DNA from: Tessaracoccus defluvii
GTDB lineage: Bacteria; Actinomycetota; Actinomycetes; Propionibacteriales; Propionibacteriaceae
DNA length: 64,000 nucleotides
NCBI RefSeq assembly: GCF_014489575.1
Contig: NZ_CP060789.1
Location: 1,054,001 to 1,118,000 of the forward strand
Direction of reading: 5' to 3'
In this document: positions 9,083 to 19,389 of the stretch, one piece after another
Layout of the letters: every line of letters begins with the position of its first letter
How positions within the stretch are numbered: position 1 is the first letter of the stretch
Made by a program: the position numbers and the translations under genes
The notes under the pieces: generated by a model
Databases searched by the model: none
What the model saw: the letters and a program-made list of their open reading frames with translations, nothing else
What the model was told of the DNA's origin: nothing

Positions 9083-10891
9083 GTGATCCGTTCTCACGAA
9101 GCCGGAGAGCTGCGAGCCTCGCACGTCGGCCAGGAAGTCGTCCTCGCCGGGTGGGTGGCCAAGCGCCGCGACCATGGGGGTGTCGCCTTCATCGATCTGC
9201 GCGACGCGTCTGGCATCTGCCAGGTCGTCGTCCGTGACGAGTACCTGGTCTCCGCAGGCATCCACGATCTGCGCAACGAGTTCTGCATCAAGGTCACGGG
9301 CGCCGTCGACGCCCGGACGCCTGAGAACGTGAACCCCAACATCCCGACGGGTGAGGTCGAGGTCGCCATCCGCGAGCTGGAGGTGCTCAACCCCGCAGCG
9401 CCGCTGCCGTTCCAGATCGACGAGCGCACCACCGTCGGCGAGGAGGCCCGCCTCCGCTACCGCTACCTCGATCTGCGTCGGCCGCGTCAGCACGAGGCGC
9501 TCGTGCTCCGCTCGAAGGTGACCCACACCATCCGCCAGGTCCTGGACCAGCACAACTTCTACGACATCGAGACCCCGACGCTGACGCGCTCGACCCCCGA
9601 GGGCGCACGCGACTTCATCGTCCCCGCCCGCCTGCACCCGGGCAAGTGGTACGCCCTGCCGCAGAGCCCGCAGCTGTTCAAGCAGCTGCTCATGGTCGGC
9701 GGCATGGAGCGCTACTACCAGATCGCGCGCTGCTACCGCGACGAGGACTTCCGCGCCGACCGGCAGCCGGAGTTCACCCAGCTCGACATCGAGATGAGCT
9801 TCGTCGACCAGGACGACGTCATCGCGCTCGCCGAGAAGGTCATGGCCGCCTGCTGGCAGCTGATCGGCGTGGAGATGCCGACGCCCCTGCCGCGGATGAC
9901 GTGGCACGACGCCATGGACAACTACGGCTCGGACAAGCCCGACCTGCGCTTCGATCTGAAGATCCGCGAACTGACCGAGTTCTTCAAGGACACCCCGTTC
10001 CGTGTCTTCCAGGCCCCCTATGTGGGAGGCGTGGTCATGCCCGGCGGCGCATCGCTGCCGCGGCGTCAGTTCGACGCCTGGCAGGAGTGGGCCAAGCAGC
10101 GCGGCGCCAAGGGGCTCGCCTACATCACGGTCGGTGAGGACGGCACGCTCGGCGGGCCCGTCGCCAAGAACATCACGGAGGCCGAGCGCGACGGCATCGC
10201 CGCGGTCATGGACGCCAAGCCCGGCGATGCCATCTTCTTCGGCGCCGGCGCCCGCGAGGCGTCGCAGGAGCTCCTCGGCGCCGCGCGCCTCGAGATCGGA
10301 CGCCGCACCGGTCTGATCGACGAGAACGCTTGGAGCTTCCTCTGGGTCGTCGACGCTCCGATGTTCAAGTCGACCGCCGACGCGCAGGCCTCGGGTGACG
10401 TGGCGCTGGGTCACGGCAAGTGGACCGCGGTCCACCACGCGTTCACGTCCCCGAAGCCCGAGTCGATGGACACCTTCGACACGGATCCCGGCTCGGCGCT
10501 CAGCTACGGCTACGACTTCGTCTGCAACGGCAACGAGGTGGGCGGCGGCTCGATCCGTATCCACCGGCGCGACGTGCAGGAGCGGGTGCTGGCGGTCATG
10601 GGTATCTCCGAGGACGAGGCGCAGGAGCAGTTCGGCTTCCTGATCGATGCCTTCCAGTTCGGCGCCCCGCCGCACGGCGGCATCGCGTTCGGCCTCGACC
10701 GACTCGTGATGCTGCTGGGTGGCTTCGACACGATCCGCGACGTCATCGCCTTCCCGAAGAGCGGTGGCGGGTTCGACCCGCTGACCGAGGCGCCGGCGGC
10801 CATCACGCCGCAGCAGCGCAAGGAGGCCGGCGTCGACGCCAAGCCGGAGCCCAAGGACGACGCGGCCGCGGCGGCACCAGCCACGAGCTGA
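9083..10891 (+). CDS. aspS: Aspartyl-tRNA synthetase, probably nondiscriminating
   Basis: Charges tRNA-Asp (and probably tRNA-Asn) with aspartate. The 602-residue bacterial-type enzyme has an N-terminal OB-fold anticodon domain, motif 2 ([21 protein letters not shown], key residues DFRAD..PEFTQLD), a GAD insertion and motif 3 ([15 protein letters not shown]). The C-terminal tail of Lys/Ala/Asp is not conserved. His31 in VAKRRDHGG is the residue found in nondiscriminating AspRS, where E. coli has Leu; such enzymes work with GatCAB to make Asn-tRNA. GTG start chosen from the GGAAAGGA box. Confidence 0.95.
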   Translation: MIRSHEAGELRASHVGQEVVLAGWVAKRRDHGGVAFIDLRDASGICQVVVRDEYLVSAGIHDLRNEFCIKVTGAVDARTPENVNPNIPTGEVEVAIRELEVLNPAAPLPFQIDERTTVGEEARLRYRYLDLRRPRQHEALVLRSKVTHTIRQVLDQHNFYDIETPTLTRSTPEGARDFIVPARLHPGKWYALPQSPQLFKQLLMVGGMERYYQIARCYRDEDFRADRQPEFTQLDIEMSFVDQDDVIALAEKVMAACWQLIGVEMPTPLPRMTWHDAMDNYGSDKPDLRFDLKIRELTEFFKDTPFRVFQAPYVGGVVMPGGASLPRRQFDAWQEWAKQRGAKGLAYITVGEDGTLGGPVAKNITEAERDGIAAVMDAKPGDAIFFGAGAREASQELLGAARLEIGRRTGLIDENAWSFLWVVDAPMFKSTADAQASGDVALGHGKWTAVHHAFTSPKPESMDTFDTDPGSALSYGYDFVCNGNEVGGGSIRIHRRDVQERVLAVMGISEDEAQEQFGFLIDAFQFGAPPHGGIAFGLDRLVMLLGGFDTIRDVIAFPKSGGGFDPLTEAPAAITPQQRKEAGVDAKPEPKDDAAAAAPATS

Positions 10892-10908
10892 TCCCTCCCG
10901 GCGCAGCG

Positions 10909-10970
10909 CGAGCGCCCGATCCCGATTCCCACCCGCGACACGCGGGTCGGGCTTCAGGAGCGGGCGCTCG
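10909..10970. terminator. Branched terminator hairpin between aspS and the MFS exporter
   Basis: An outer stem CGAGCGCCCG (10909-10918)/CGGGCGCTCG (10961-10970) encloses a second stem ACCCGCG (10931-10937)/CGCGGGT (10941-10947). It lies between convergent genes and probably serves both. Confidence 0.7.
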
Positions 10971-10990
10971 TCGGCTTTCCGGGGCCGGCC

Positions 10991-12232
10991 TCAGGTCAGC
11001 GCGCCGCGGGGGAGCGTGCGGGGCCGCAGCACCAGCCACAGTGCCGCGGTGGCGAGCACGGCGCAGATCAGCATTGCGGTGCCCATCGGCACTGCGCTCG
11101 TCATGGGGACCAGACCGATCAGCGGACCGACCAGCGAGCCCACGATCTGGGACGAGGCGCCCATGAGGGAGGCGGCCGTCCCGGACCGCTCCTTGTGGTT
11201 CTGCAGCACCAGCAGCTGCGTGCAGGGCGCGGACGAGCCGAACCCGAATGTGAACAGGAACAGGGCAGGCACGAGCGGGATGTGGCCGACGTCGGCGGCG
11301 TGGACCGCCAGCACGCCCAGCGACGCGGCGATCATCAGGGTGGTCGAGATGACCAGCACCCACTGCGCCCCGTAGCGCTGGGCCGCACGGCTGCCGAGCT
11401 GCACGCCGATGAAGACGCCGAACGAGCAGATCGCGAAGACGGTGCCGAAACCGCGCACGGTGAGGCCGTACACCTCCTGCAGCAGCACCGAGGAGCTCGA
11501 CACGTAGGCGAACAGCCCGCCGAAGGAGAACGCGGCGACCATCATGGCGCCGGCCGCGACCCGGTCCTTCGCGACGACACCGAAGCCACGGGCGAGCGAG
11601 CGGACGCCGCCTGTGGTGCGCGCAGCGGGGGGCCGTGTCTCGACGGTCATGAGGCTGACGAGCAGCACGATGATCAGCCCGTAGCCGGCCAACGCCCAGA
11701 AGACGCCACGCCACGGCATGAAGCTCACCATCCACGAGCCGACGATCGGGGCGATGATGGGCGCCAGGCCGGAGATCAGCGCCAGCCTCGACAGCATCAC
11801 GACCAGCGGCTTGCCGCTGAACAGGTCGCGCGTCATGGCCATGGCGACGACCGCGCCGCCTGCCGCCCCGACGCCCTGGAGAGCGCGCATGACGATGAGG
11901 AACTCGACGCTGCCGGCGAGCGCCACCATGACCGAGGAGATGACGTGCAGGCTCGAGCAGAGGATCAGCGGCAGCCGCCGCCCGAAGCGGTCGCTCAGAG
12001 TGCCGACGAACAGCTGGCCCATGGCGAACCCGAGCGTGGTGGCGGACAGGGTGACCTGGACCGCGGAGTCGGTCAGCGACCACTCCTGCTTCAGCACGGG
12101 GAAGGCCGGCAGGTACAGGTCGATGGTGAAGGGGCCCAGCCCGGTCAGGAGGCCCAGCGTGACGATGATGGCGATGCGACGGCGGCGCGAGAACTGGCGC
12201 CCGAGATCGGTTTCCATGGAGAGGACACCCAC
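10991..12232 (-). CDS. Bcr/CflA family MFS multidrug exporter
   Basis: A 413-residue, 12-helix major facilitator of the Bcr/CflA subfamily (drug:H+ antiporter-1). Helix 1 has LLTGLGPFTIDLYLPAFP, which carries the subfamily motif with the membrane Asp; loop 2-3 has GTLSDRFGRRLPL (motif A); helix 4 has RALQGVGAAGGAV. Substrates cannot be told. Two starts are possible: GTG at 12232 or ATG at 12217, and neither has a clear ribosome-binding site. It is divergent from rarA across a 99-base gap. Confidence 0.88.
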   Translation of the reverse strand: MGVLSMETDLGRQFSRRRRIAIIVTLGLLTGLGPFTIDLYLPAFPVLKQEWSLTDSAVQVTLSATTLGFAMGQLFVGTLSDRFGRRLPLILCSSLHVISSVMVALAGSVEFLIVMRALQGVGAAGGAVVAMAMTRDLFSGKPLVVMLSRLALISGLAPIIAPIVGSWMVSFMPWRGVFWALAGYGLIIVLLVSLMTVETRPPAARTTGGVRSLARGFGVVAKDRVAAGAMMVAAFSFGGLFAYVSSSSVLLQEVYGLTVRGFGTVFAICSFGVFIGVQLGSRAAQRYGAQWVLVISTTLMIAASLGVLAVHAADVGHIPLVPALFLFTFGFGSSAPCTQLLVLQNHKERSGTAASLMGASSQIVGSLVGPLIGLVPMTSAVPMGTAMLICAVLATAALWLVLRPRTLPRGALT

Positions 12233-12319
12233 AAATTAGTAGTGCGCAGAGACAATTGCTCATGATATTCCCGGATTCAACCAACGCCAACGCGGCGCAC
12301 CGGTCGTGGCCGGTCCGGG

Positions 12320-12325
12320 TACAGT
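12320..12325 (+). promoter_or_regulatory. -10 box TACAGT of rarA (leaderless start)
   Basis: TACAGT is six bases before the rarA GTG, with no ribosome-binding site between them. Confidence 0.55.
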
Positions 12326-12331
12326 GACGGC

Positions 12332-13702
12332 GTGTCGTTCGACCTCTTCGGCAACCTTGATCCCGAGCCACCCCAGCGGGGCGGTTCGCTGAGCGACTCC
12401 ACGAACCCGCAGGCACCGCTCGCCGTGCGCCTACGCCCCCGGAGCCTCGACGAGATCGTCGGCCAGCAGCACCTGCTGGCTCCCGGCTCGCCGCTGCGAC
12501 GGCTGGCGGACGGGCAGCCGATGTCCGTGTTCCTGTGGGGGCCTCCCGGCGTGGGGAAGACGACGATCGCCTCGGTCGTCTCGCAGGCCACGCAGCGGCG
12601 GTTCGTGGAGCTCTCGGCCGTCACCGCGGGCGTCAAAGAGGTGCGTGCCGAACTCGAGGAGGCCCGGCGCCAGTTGGCCAGGGGCCGCGACACGGTGCTG
12701 TTCGTCGACGAGGTCCACCGCTTCTCGAAGGCGCAGCAGGACGTCCTTCTGCCCGCCGTCGAGAACCGGCTCGTCACCCTGATCGCCGCCACGACGGAGA
12801 ATCCCTCGTTCTCGGTGATCTCGCCCCTGTTGTCCCGCTCGCTCCTGCTGCGGCTCCAGCCGCTCACCACCGACGACCTCCGGGCCCTCCTGGAGCGCGC
12901 GCTCGCCGACGAGCGCGGGCTGCGCACGCCCGCGGGGGACCTGTTCACCCTCGACGGCGATGCCGCGGACATGATCCTCAGGCTGGCCGGGGGAGACGCC
13001 CGGAGGGCGTTGACGTACCTCGAGGAGTCCGCGGCCGCGACCGCCGCCGTCGGCGGGACGGCGATCGACGCGAAGGCGGTCGAGTCCTCGGCCGACCGCG
13101 CCGCCGTCCGCTACGACAAGGACGGCGACCAGCACTACGACATCATCTCCGCGTTCATCAAGTCGGTGCGCGGCTCCGATGTCGACGCTGCGCTCCACTA
13201 TCTGGCCCGGATGCTGGAGGCGGGGGAGGACCCCCGGTTCATCGCCCGCCGGCTCATGATCTCGGCCTCGGAGGATGTCGGCATGGCCGCCAACGGCGTC
13301 CTGCAGACCTGCGTCGCCGCCGCGCAGGCCGTGCAGCTGCTGGGCATGCCGGAGGCCCGCATCACCCTCGGCCACGCCACCGTCGCGGCGGCCACCGCAC
13401 CGAAGTCGAACGCGGCCCACGTCGCGCTCGAGGACGCCATCGCCGATGTCCGCTCCGGCAAGGGCGGGCTCGTCCCGCCCCACCTGCGGGACGCGCACTA
13501 CGCGGGCGCCGAGAAGCTCGGCCATGGCAAGGGGTACAAGTATCCGCACGACTATCCCCACTCCGTCGTGGCGCAGACCTACCTGCCGGACGATCTCGTC
13601 GGGACGCGCTACTACCGGCCCACCGACAACGGCCAGGAGGCCCTGATCGCGGAGCGGGTGACGGCGCTGCGGCAACTCATGGACCCCGGGACCGTCGGCT
13701 AG
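12332..13702 (+). CDS. rarA: Replication-associated recombination protein RarA/MgsA (AAA+ ATPase)
   Basis: A 456-residue clamp-loader-like AAA+ ATPase that acts at stalled replication forks. It has Walker [10 protein letters not shown], Walker [11 protein letters not shown], sensor 1 ([10 protein letters not shown]), an arginine finger region (SPLLSRS), and the C-terminal RarA tetramerisation domain ending [23 protein letters not shown] (key part [10 protein letters not shown]). The start is the GTG six bases after a -10 box. It is followed closely by two small membrane proteins and alaS. Confidence 0.93.
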   Translation: MSFDLFGNLDPEPPQRGGSLSDSTNPQAPLAVRLRPRSLDEIVGQQHLLAPGSPLRRLADGQPMSVFLWGPPGVGKTTIASVVSQATQRRFVELSAVTAGVKEVRAELEEARRQLARGRDTVLFVDEVHRFSKAQQDVLLPAVENRLVTLIAATTENPSFSVISPLLSRSLLLRLQPLTTDDLRALLERALADERGLRTPAGDLFTLDGDAADMILRLAGGDARRALTYLEESAAATAAVGGTAIDAKAVESSADRAAVRYDKDGDQHYDIISAFIKSVRGSDVDAALHYLARMLEAGEDPRFIARRLMISASEDVGMAANGVLQTCVAAAQAVQLLGMPEARITLGHATVAAATAPKSNAAHVALEDAIADVRSGKGGLVPPHLRDAHYAGAEKLGHGKGYKYPHDYPHSVVAQTYLPDDLVGTRYYRPTDNGQEALIAERVTALRQLMDPGTVG

Positions 13703-13705
13703 AGT
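13700..13705 (+). promoter_or_regulatory. -10 box TAGAGT of the DUF948 gene, overlapping the rarA stop
   Basis: TAGAGT begins at the rarA stop codon itself and is seven bases before the ATG of the next gene, giving that gene its own leaderless start. Confidence 0.5.
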
Positions 13706-13712
13706 TACGCCC

Positions 13713-14087
13713 ATGACTGTTGGAGAGATCGCGGGCCTCATCGCGGCCATCGCGGCGTGCGTCCTCGTCGCGCTCGCGGCCGTGCCCCTGCTCAAGCTCG
13801 GCCGGGTCCTCGACGAGCTGCGGCTCGCCGTGCGTGACGTCGGCCACAACTCCGTGCCGATCCTCCAGGAGCTCAAGTCCACCGTCGTCGCCACCAACGA
13901 CGAGCTCGCCAAGCTCAGCGTGGTCACCGAGGACGCGAGCCGCGTCTCTGGCCATGCCACGGTCGTCTCGGAGAACGCGGCCCAGCTGTCGACGCTGTTC
14001 GCCACCACGCTGGGTGGTCCCCTCGTCAAGACGGCGGCCTTCACGTACGGCGTGCGCAAGGCCTTCAAGGGACGGAACGGCAAGTGA
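13713..14087 (+). CDS. DUF948 domain-containing membrane protein
   Basis: A 124-residue protein with one N-terminal membrane helix (GEIAGLIAAIAACVLVALAAVPLLKL) followed by a soluble coiled-coil-like domain (ELRLAVRDVGHNSVPILQELKSTV, in which NxxP.L.ELK is the DUF948 feature). DUF948 proteins are found just upstream of alaS in many actinobacteria. Function unknown. The stop overlaps the GTG of the next small gene. Confidence 0.8.
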   Translation: MTVGEIAGLIAAIAACVLVALAAVPLLKLGRVLDELRLAVRDVGHNSVPILQELKSTVVATNDELAKLSVVTEDASRVSGHATVVSENAAQLSTLFATTLGGPLVKTAAFTYGVRKAFKGRNGK

Positions 14088-14320
14088 GGAACTTCTTCTG
14101 GATCCTCGTCGGCGCGGGGATCGCCGTCTTCGTCGTGCTACGCGGCAAGGAACTCCTGCATCGCCTGACCCCCGCCGGCGTCGCCCAGCAGGTCGAGAAG
14201 CGAGGGCACGCGGCTGCCTCGAGCTTCGGCGACTTCGTGGCGACCTTCCGCACGGCCATGGCCCAGCGCGAGGACGAACTGCGTCGCGAACTGAACCTCA
14301 CCACCACTGACAACGACTGA
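14084..14320 (+). CDS. Small membrane-anchored protein upstream of alaS
   Basis: A 78-residue protein with one N-terminal helix (FFWILVGAGIAVFVVL) and a charged amphipathic tail (FGDFVATFRTAMAQREDELRRELNL). It overlaps the DUF948 stop by four bases (GTGA) and precedes alaS by 25 bases. Small proteins of this shape at this position are conserved in actinobacteria. No function is known. Confidence 0.75.
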   Translation: MRNFFWILVGAGIAVFVVLRGKELLHRLTPAGVAQQVEKRGHAAASSFGDFVATFRTAMAQREDELRRELNLTTTDND

Positions 14321-14345
14321 ACACCACCACAAGGGATCCACACGC

Positions 14346-16997
14346 ATGAAGACCTCCGACATCCGGAGCCGGTTTATTGACTTCTTCGCGAAGCACGGGC
14401 ACGCGGTCGTGCCCAGCGCCTCGCTGCTGTACAACGACCCGACGCTGTTGTTCGTCAACGCCGGCATGGTGCCGTTCAAGCCCTACTTCCTGGGTGACGA
14501 GGCCGCCCCGTACAAGCGGGCCGTCTCCGCGCAGAAGTGCGTGCGCACCCTCGACATCGACGAGGTCGGCAAGACCACCCGCCACGGCACGTTCTTCCAG
14601 ATGCTCGGCAACTTCGCGTTCGCCGACTACTTCAAGGCCGAGGCGATCTCCTTCGCGTGGGAGCTCGTCACCGGCGCAGAGGCCGACGGCGGCCTGGGCT
14701 TCGACCCGGAGCTCGTCTGGGTCACCGCGCTGAAGGGCGACCAGGAGACCATCGACCTGTGGCAGCGCGTCGGCATCCCGCGGGAGCGGATCCAGGAGCG
14801 TGGTCTGAAGGACAACTACTGGCACATGGGCGTCCCCGGCCCCGGCGGCCCCTGCTCCGAGATCTACATCGACCGTGGCCCCGCGTTCGGCGCCGACGGC
14901 GGCCCCGAGGCCGACGAGGACCGCTTCCTGGAGATCTGGAACCTGGTCTTCCAGCAGGAGGAGCTGTCGTCGGTCCGGGCCAAGGACGACTTCGATGTGC
15001 TGCGCCCGCTGCCCAGCCGCAACATCGACACCGGCGCCGGCCTGGAACGCATCGCGCTGCTCAAGCAGGGCGTCGCGAACATGTACGAGATTGACGAGGT
15101 GTACCCCGTCATCGGCAAGGCCTCGGAGCTGTCCGGCAGGCGCTACGGCGCTGACCCGACCGACGACGTGCGCTTCCGCGTCGTCGCCGACCACGTCCGC
15201 TCCTCGCTGATGCTGATGACCGACGGCGTCACGCCCGGCAACGAGGCCCGCGGCTACGTGCTGCGCCGCCTGCTGCGACGCGTCATCCGTGCGATGCGGC
15301 TGCTGGGCGTCACCCAGCCCGTGCTCGGCGAGCTGCTCCCCGTGTCCCGCGATCTGATGCGCGCCTCCTACCCGGAGATCGACCAGAGCTGGGAGCGGGT
15401 CATCGCCTCAGCGACCGCGGAGGAGGAGACCTTCCGGCGCACCCTGCAGTCGGGCACGGCGATGTTCGACACCGCCGTCGGCGCCATGCGCGCGGGTGAC
15501 ACGGCGGTTCTGCCCGGCGACAAGGCCTTCCAGCTGCACGACACGTTCGGCTTCCCGATCGACCTGACCATGGAGATGGCCGCGGAGGCCGGGCTGAGCG
15601 TGGACCGCGCCAAGTTCGATGAGCTCATGCGCGAGCAGAAGGACCGGGCCCGCGCCGACGCGAAGGCGAAGAAGGGCGGGGCCACCAGCCACGAGGCCTA
15701 CCGTTCCCTGCGCGACGCCGGCGAGGTTCCGTTCCTCGGCTACACCGACCTGGACCTGGCGACGAAGGTGCGCGGCATCGTCGTCGACGGCCGCCTCGTC
15801 GACCGGGCACCCGACGGCTCCACCGTCGAGTTGGTGCTCGAGGAGACCCCGTTCTATGCCGAGTCCGGCGGCCAGGACGCCGACCGCGGCCTCATCGCGG
15901 GCGACGGCTTCAGCCTGCAGGTCATCGACGTGCAGCGCCCGGTGCCGGGGCTCGTCGTGCACCGCGTCGAGGTGCTCGGAGAGGTGCCGGTCGGCGCCAC
16001 CGTCGACGCCCGGGTCGACGGGGTCGCGCGCCACGCGTCGTCCCAGGCCCACACGGCGACACACATCGTGCACGCAGCGCTCCGCGAGTTGGTCGGCCCC
16101 ACTGCGACGCAGGCCGGCTCCTACAACAAGCCCGGCTACCTCCGCTTCGACTTCGCGGCGACGCATGGCCTTTCGACCCAGCTGAAGTCCGAGATCGAGG
16201 CGCGTGCCAACCAGGCGATCATCGACAACTTCCAGGTGACCGCGCAGCAGATGCCGCTGGAGGAGGCCAAGGCGCTCGGCGCGATGGCGATGTTCGGCGA
16301 GAAGTATCCGCCTGTCGTGCGCATGGTCGAGCTCGCGGGCCCCTGGTCGCGCGAGCTCTGCGGCGGCACGCACGTGGGCAGCACCGCGGAGATCGGTGTC
16401 CTGAACCTGCTGAGCGAGTCGTCGATCGGCTCGGGCGTCCGGCGGGTGGAGGCCCTCGTCAGCACGGATGCGTTCGCGAAGTTCGCGGCTGAGCGGGCGC
16501 TGGTCACCGAGCTGACCGACACCCTGCGCGTGCAGCCCGACCAGCTCGTCGGCCGGATCGAGCGGCTGCTCACGCAGCTCAAGGATGCCGAGAAGCAGAT
16601 CGCGGCCCTCAACACCGAGAAGCTTCTGTCCGGAGCGGCCGCGTTGGCCGAGCAGGCGATCGACGTGGCGGGCGTCCGCTTCCTCGGGCTCGAGGTGCCC
16701 GGCGTGGCCGGCGGTGAGCTGCGCACCCTTGCGCTCGACCTGCGGGAGCGGCTCGGCTCCGCCGCCGGTGTCGTCGCGCTCGTCGGGGGCGCGGAGAAGC
16801 CGATGGCGATCGTCGCGACCAACGACGCAGCCCGCGGGCTCGGGCTCCGGGCGGGGCAGCTCATCTCGCTGGCGTGCTCCGCGCTCGGCGGCAAGGGCGG
16901 CGGCAAGGACGACCTCGCCCAGGGCGGCGGCACGGACGCTTCCGCGGCCCCCGCAGCGCTGGCCGCGGTCCGCCAGGCCCTGGAACCGCGTGGCTGA
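14346..16997 (+). CDS. alaS: Alanyl-tRNA synthetase
   Basis: An 883-residue class II synthetase for tRNA-Ala. It begins MKTSDIRSRFIDFFAKHGH, has the aminoacylation core (FVNAGMVPFKPYFLG; TARHGTFFQMLGNFAF-type motif, here KTTRHGTFFQMLGNF), the editing domain with zinc-binding HTATHIVHAAL and CGGTHVGSTAEIG, and a C-terminal C-Ala/DHHA1 domain with GGKGGGKDDLAQGG. Length is normal. The stop overlaps the GTG of ruvX, so alaS heads the operon alaS-ruvX-mltG-aroE-aroC-aroK-aroB. Confidence 0.97.
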   Translation: MKTSDIRSRFIDFFAKHGHAVVPSASLLYNDPTLLFVNAGMVPFKPYFLGDEAAPYKRAVSAQKCVRTLDIDEVGKTTRHGTFFQMLGNFAFADYFKAEAISFAWELVTGAEADGGLGFDPELVWVTALKGDQETIDLWQRVGIPRERIQERGLKDNYWHMGVPGPGGPCSEIYIDRGPAFGADGGPEADEDRFLEIWNLVFQQEELSSVRAKDDFDVLRPLPSRNIDTGAGLERIALLKQGVANMYEIDEVYPVIGKASELSGRRYGADPTDDVRFRVVADHVRSSLMLMTDGVTPGNEARGYVLRRLLRRVIRAMRLLGVTQPVLGELLPVSRDLMRASYPEIDQSWERVIASATAEEETFRRTLQSGTAMFDTAVGAMRAGDTAVLPGDKAFQLHDTFGFPIDLTMEMAAEAGLSVDRAKFDELMREQKDRARADAKAKKGGATSHEAYRSLRDAGEVPFLGYTDLDLATKVRGIVVDGRLVDRAPDGSTVELVLEETPFYAESGGQDADRGLIAGDGFSLQVIDVQRPVPGLVVHRVEVLGEVPVGATVDARVDGVARHASSQAHTATHIVHAALRELVGPTATQAGSYNKPGYLRFDFAATHGLSTQLKSEIEARANQAIIDNFQVTAQQMPLEEAKALGAMAMFGEKYPPVVRMVELAGPWSRELCGGTHVGSTAEIGVLNLLSESSIGSGVRRVEALVSTDAFAKFAAERALVTELTDTLRVQPDQLVGRIERLLTQLKDAEKQIAALNTEKLLSGAAALAEQAIDVAGVRFLGLEVPGVAGGELRTLALDLRERLGSAAGVVALVGGAEKPMAIVATNDAARGLGLRAGQLISLACSALGGKGGGKDDLAQGGGTDASAAPAALAAVRQALEPRG

Positions 16998-17451
16998 CGG
17001 GCCACGCCTCGGCATCGACTGGGGCAAGGCGCGCATCGGGGTGGCGGCGGCCAACCGTGGCACCTCCTTCGCCTATCCGGTGGAGACGGTGCCCGCCGGG
17101 CCGACGGAACTCGACCGGCTCGGCGCCCTCGTGGCCGAGTACGAGCCGGGCGTCGTCTACGTCGGGCTACCGCTCACCCTCGCGGGAGGGCGTGCCCTGG
17201 CCGCCGAGTTCGTGGCGGCCAAGGCCGCGGCGCTCGCCACGCTCATCGCGCCGGTGCCGGTGCGACTCGTCGACGAGCGGATGAGCACAGTGACGGCATC
17301 GCGTAGCCTGGGAGCAGCCGGGCGCCGCGCGAAGCAGCAGCGCGGGATCATCGATCAGGCGGCCGCCGTCGAGATCCTGCAGAGGGCGCTCGACGCCGAG
17401 GAACGGGACGGCGGCCCTGCTGGGGAGCCGGCTCTCAAGGAGGATGCATGA
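16990..17451 (+). CDS. ruvX: RuvX/YqgF-type Holliday junction resolvase
   Basis: A 153-residue RNase H-fold protein (putative Holliday junction resolvase; also implicated in 16S rRNA 5' processing as YqgF). Motifs: RLGIDWGKARIGVA (catalytic first Asp), VYVGLPLTLAGG, RLVDERMST and RGIIDQAAAVEILQRAL (last catalytic Asp). The GTG at 16990 overlaps the end of alaS by eight bases and gives the conserved N-terminus directly. The stop overlaps the mltG ATG. Confidence 0.92.
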   Translation: MADGPRLGIDWGKARIGVAAANRGTSFAYPVETVPAGPTELDRLGALVAEYEPGVVYVGLPLTLAGGRALAAEFVAAKAAALATLIAPVPVRLVDERMSTVTASRSLGAAGRRAKQQRGIIDQAAAVEILQRALDAEERDGGPAGEPALKEDA

Positions 17452-18566
17452 GCCCCGCGTTCAGCGACAACGACAATCGCCTGGACTGGCGCAAGATCGG
17501 CTATCACGCGCGCAGCGCCTTCGCCGTGTTGCTGTCGCTGAGCGTCCTCATCGGGGGAGGCTGGTTCATCTACTCGAAGGCCAACGACGCCTACATCGCG
17601 TGGCGTACCGCCGACGACTACATGGGGGAGGGCAACGGCGAGAGCGTCGAGGTGCTGATCCCGTCCGGTCCCAGCCCGACGCAGGTCGGCGACCTACTCA
17701 CGGAGGCCGGCGTCGTGAAGTCCACCAAGACGTTCCGCAAGGTCGCCATCGAGTCGGGCAAGTGGGCCCAGCTGAAGGCCGGCCGTTACAAGCTGATCAA
17801 GGAGATCCCGGCGGAGACGGCGCTCGACATGCTGATGGACTCCACCAACCTGCAGATTCTGTGGGTGCTTTTCCCTGAAGGGACGACGAACCAGGAGCAG
17901 GTGAAGATCATGGCAAAGGACACGTCGCTGCCCGAGGCCGACATCGCCGCGGCCCTGGCTGACGTGGAGTCCCTGAAGCTCCCCGCCTACGCCGCTGGTG
18001 ACCCCGAGGGTTACCTCTTCCCGTCCCGCTACCAGGTCGCAGAGCCGCCGAGCGCGACGGCCGTCCTGCAGACCCAGGTGCGCCAGTTCCAGAAGGTCGC
18101 CGAGAGCCTGGGGCTCGAGGGCCGGGCCGCCGAGCTCAGCATCAGCCCGCACAACGTGGTCACCGTCGCTTCGATCATCGCGGCGGAGGTGGCGAAGCCC
18201 GAGGACCAGCCGATGGTGGCTGCGGTCATCTACAACCGCATCAACCAGGGCATGAAGCTGGAGATGGACTCGACCGTCCACTACGCCATCGGGGACTTCA
18301 GCACCGTCACGACGACCGCGGAGCAGCGTGCGACCGAGTCGCCCTACAACACCTACCTGAACACTGGGCTGCCCCCTGGTGCCATCAGCAACCCGGGTGA
18401 GTCGGCCCTCAAGGCCGCCCTCTATCCCGCCGACACCGATGCGCTGTTCTTCGTCACCGTCGACCTCGACACCGGCGAGACGAAGTTCGCTGCCACGCTC
18501 GAGGAACACAACGCCAACGTGGCCCAGTTCCAGCAGTGGTGCCAGGCCAACAAGGGACGGTGCTGA
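17448..18566 (+). CDS. mltG: Endolytic murein transglycosylase MltG (YceG-like)
   Basis: A 372-residue membrane-anchored lytic transglycosylase that cuts nascent peptidoglycan strands. One helix at about 25-45 (SAFAVLLSLSVLIGGGWFIY) precedes a LysM-like subdomain (VEVLIPSGPSPTQVGDLL) and the YceG catalytic domain, with the expected catalytic Glu in VASIIAAEVAKPED and the signature YNTYLNTGLPPGAISNPG. It overlaps ruvX (ATGA) and aroE. The same order occurs across actinobacteria. Confidence 0.93.
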   Translation: MSPAFSDNDNRLDWRKIGYHARSAFAVLLSLSVLIGGGWFIYSKANDAYIAWRTADDYMGEGNGESVEVLIPSGPSPTQVGDLLTEAGVVKSTKTFRKVAIESGKWAQLKAGRYKLIKEIPAETALDMLMDSTNLQILWVLFPEGTTNQEQVKIMAKDTSLPEADIAAALADVESLKLPAYAAGDPEGYLFPSRYQVAEPPSATAVLQTQVRQFQKVAESLGLEGRAAELSISPHNVVTVASIIAAEVAKPEDQPMVAAVIYNRINQGMKLEMDSTVHYAIGDFSTVTTTAEQRATESPYNTYLNTGLPPGAISNPGESALKAALYPADTDALFFVTVDLDTGETKFAATLEEHNANVAQFQQWCQANKGRC

Positions 18567-19377
18567 GGCACTGCGCGGTGATCGGCGATCCGGCCGCTCA
18601 CTCGCTCTCGCCCGCCATCCACCGCGCCGGCTACGCCGTCAACGGCCTCGACATCGACTACGAGGCGTGCACCGTCGCTCCTGCAGACCTGGACAGGTTC
18701 GTCGCCGACCGGGTCTCTGACCCGACCTGGGTCGGGCTCAGCGTGACGGCGCCGCACAAGGAGGCGATCGTCGCCCTCGGGGATCCGGACGAACCGACCC
18801 GCCTGGTGGGCGGGGGCAACACCATGGTGTTCGGCGAGGGCCGCCCGCGGATCCACAACACGGACGTGCCCGGCTTCGGCGTCGCGTGGCGGGCGCACGG
18901 ACTTGCCGCCCCGCGCAGCGCCGCGATCCTCGGCAACGGCGCGACCGCCCGCTCGATCGTCCTCGCGCTGGCCGGGCTGGGTACCCGCGACGTCGTCGTC
19001 CTGGCCCGCCGTCCCGAGCGCGCCGTCGGACTCGTCGAACTCGCCACCCTGCTGGGGCTCCGGGCCGAGGTCCGAACCCTGGGCGAGGCTCCGGGGACGG
19101 TGGACCTGGTGGCCAGCACCATCCCGGTCGCCGCGGCCGCGCCCCACGCCGCGGCGCTGGCGGCGGCCGCAGGCGCCGTCTTCGACGTCGTCTACGATCC
19201 GTGGCCGACCCCGTTGACGGGGCTGCCGCCGACGCCGGCATCCCCGTGCTCAGCGGGCTCGACCTGCTCGCGGGCCAGGCCGTCGATCAGTTCTTCCTGC
19301 TGACGGGGGCCCGCGTCACCTTCGACGCCTGCCTCTCGGCTGCCGGTCGCGAACTGAAGAGGCGTGCCGCGCTCTGA
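18560..19377 (+). CDS. aroE: Shikimate dehydrogenase (one-base frameshift near the C-terminus)
   Basis: NADP-dependent reduction of 3-dehydroshikimate. The start GTG overlaps the mltG stop. Motifs: GDPAAHSLSPAIHRAGY, the catalytic Lys in VTAPHKEA, GGGNTMVF, and the nucleotide fold AILGNGATARS. After WPTPLTG the reading frame is lost; it continues in another frame as AAADAGIPVLSGLDLLAGQA and runs to 19377. One missing G in the run at 19219-19222 explains this. I treat it as an intact gene with a sequencing deletion. Confidence 0.9.
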
Positions 19378-19389
19378 CACAATGGCGCA

